NCBI RefSeq assembly: GCF_042429435.1
Contig: NZ_JBHMAF010000150.1
DNA length: 64,000 nt
Origin: Ectobacillus funiculus
GTDB lineage: Bacteria > Bacillota > Bacilli > Bacillales > Bacillaceae_G
Direction: 5' to 3' (one strand)
Every line of letters begins with the position of its first letter. Position 1 is the stretch's first letter. The notes beneath the pieces were generated by a model. It searched no databases, was not told the origin of the DNA, and saw only the letters and a program-made list of their open reading frames with translations. Of this stretch, positions 63,533 through 64,000 are shown in pieces. Position numbers and translations under genes: made by a program.

Positions 63533-64000
63533 TTAAATGACAAGTGTCAGCAAACCTTCTTTTGCTTCAATCCTTTGTTGATTTGTTTCTACGATCTCCA
63601 TATACTGATTCGTATTTGTAATAATCACTGGTGTTGTGATCTGATAGCCAGCTTCTTTAATCTTCTCAATGTCAAACTCAACTAATAGATCGCCTTTCTT
63701 CACACGATCTCCTTGTTGAACCTTTGGTGAGAAATATTTTCCTTCTAATTGAACTGTGTCTATCCCAACATGAATTAAAATTTCTGCACCTTCTTCAGAT
63801 GTAATCCCAATGGCGTGTCCTGTTGGGAATAGGATAGATACAACGCCATCTACAGGCGCGAATACTTTACCAATTGTCGGTTCAATTGCAATCCCTTTTC
63901 CCATCGCTTCTGATGCAAATACTTGATCATCTACTTTGTTTAATGCTTTGATTGCTCCAGTCAATGGACTCACAATCGCTTCTTTTTTCACAAGCGGCTG
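63533..64000 (-). CDS. bglP: Beta-glucoside PTS enzyme II, C-terminal EIIA domain, partial
   Basis: Runs off the right edge; about 155 residues visible. A glucose-type EIIA domain: KKEAIVSPLTGAIKALNKVD, GKGIAIEPTIGKVFAPVDG, phosphorylated His in GAEILIHVGIDTVQL, KGDLLVEFDIEKIKEAGYQI. The frame continues upstream without a start (QPLVKK), so this is the end of an EIIBCA fusion. It phosphorylates a beta-glucoside during uptake for the adjacent GH1 enzyme. An inner start is possible but not needed. Confidence 0.88.
   Translation of the reverse strand, partial: QPLVKKEAIVSPLTGAIKALNKVDDQVFASEAMGKGIAIEPTIGKVFAPVDGVVSILFPTGHAIGITSEEGAEILIHVGIDTVQLEGKYFSPKVQQGDRVKKGDLLVEFDIEKIKEAGYQITTPVIITNTNQYMEIVETNQQRIEAKEGLLTLVI

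Noticed and set aside
1..64000. CRISPR array
   Set aside because: No series of regularly spaced direct repeats was seen on reading through; the repeated boxes found are short operators or element ends.
1..64000. Prophage
   Set aside because: An integrase is present but no capsid, terminase, portal, tail or lysis genes accompany it.

Overview
The window looks like chromosomal DNA of an endospore-forming, low-GC Bacillaceae. Evidence is an H-type small acid-soluble spore protein (57047-57226), a YjcZ-like small sporulation peptide (46719-46865), AGGAGG-type ribosome binding sites, class A beta-lactamase and YesMN-type two-component genes, and insertion-sequence ends resembling IS231, an element I associate with the Bacillus cereus group. 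I cannot fix the genus. A run of N at 35799-35836 marks a scaffold join.

Layout. (1) 1-9902: a fructan utilisation locus with a secreted multidomain GH32 enzyme, a YesM/YesN sensor-regulator pair, the start of a sugar ABC binding protein running off the left edge, and a divergent LacI-type regulator facing an array of TTTGTAAA boxes. (2) 9955-21390: an IS1182-type transposase remnant, a 2777-residue cyclic beta-1,2-glucan synthase-like giant, a PBP4-type DD-peptidase, and a TnpB-type remnant with a structured 3' tail. (3) 21771-31409: an intact polar amino-acid ABC operon, a lipoprotein, a chimeric permease/oxidoreductase gene with its binding protein, a membrane protein, and an orphan sugar-binding lipoprotein. 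(4) 31800-45400: accessory DNA with a PhoX-like phosphatase behind a Pho-box-like array, two copies of an rlmCD-like 3' end, a tyrosine recombinase, a two-HTH protein, and a five-gene leftward cluster. That cluster encodes a helical protein, a short ATP-grasp/phosphohistidine dikinase, an RtcB-like protein, a small protein and a histidine phosphatase. A tRNA-Val(GAC)-like 3' half and a patatin-like lipase follow. (5) 45841-55199: gene fragments (HTH, IscB-like, lysR, azlC), azlD, a quinone/redox stress cluster (FMN reductase, two DoxX, MarR, pirin), a beta-lactamase between two IS231-like miniature elements, and a cytochrome P450. (6) 55465-64000: a defective IS605-type tnpB element, sspH, a lipoprotein, a truncated GntR, a ROK regulator plus MFS transporter, fused fragments of a HAD phosphatase and pfkA, and a beta-glucoside PTS/6-phospho-beta-glucosidase operon cut by the right edge.

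Two themes stand out. First, the window is unusually rich in deletion scars: at about 27141, 47626 and 61573 two unrelated genes are joined with loss of parts of both. Second, the 37257-41500 cluster joins what looks like a split Rph/PEP-synthase-type phosphotransferase to a divergent RtcB, with overlapping genes beside an integrase. It is my best candidate for an undescribed system.
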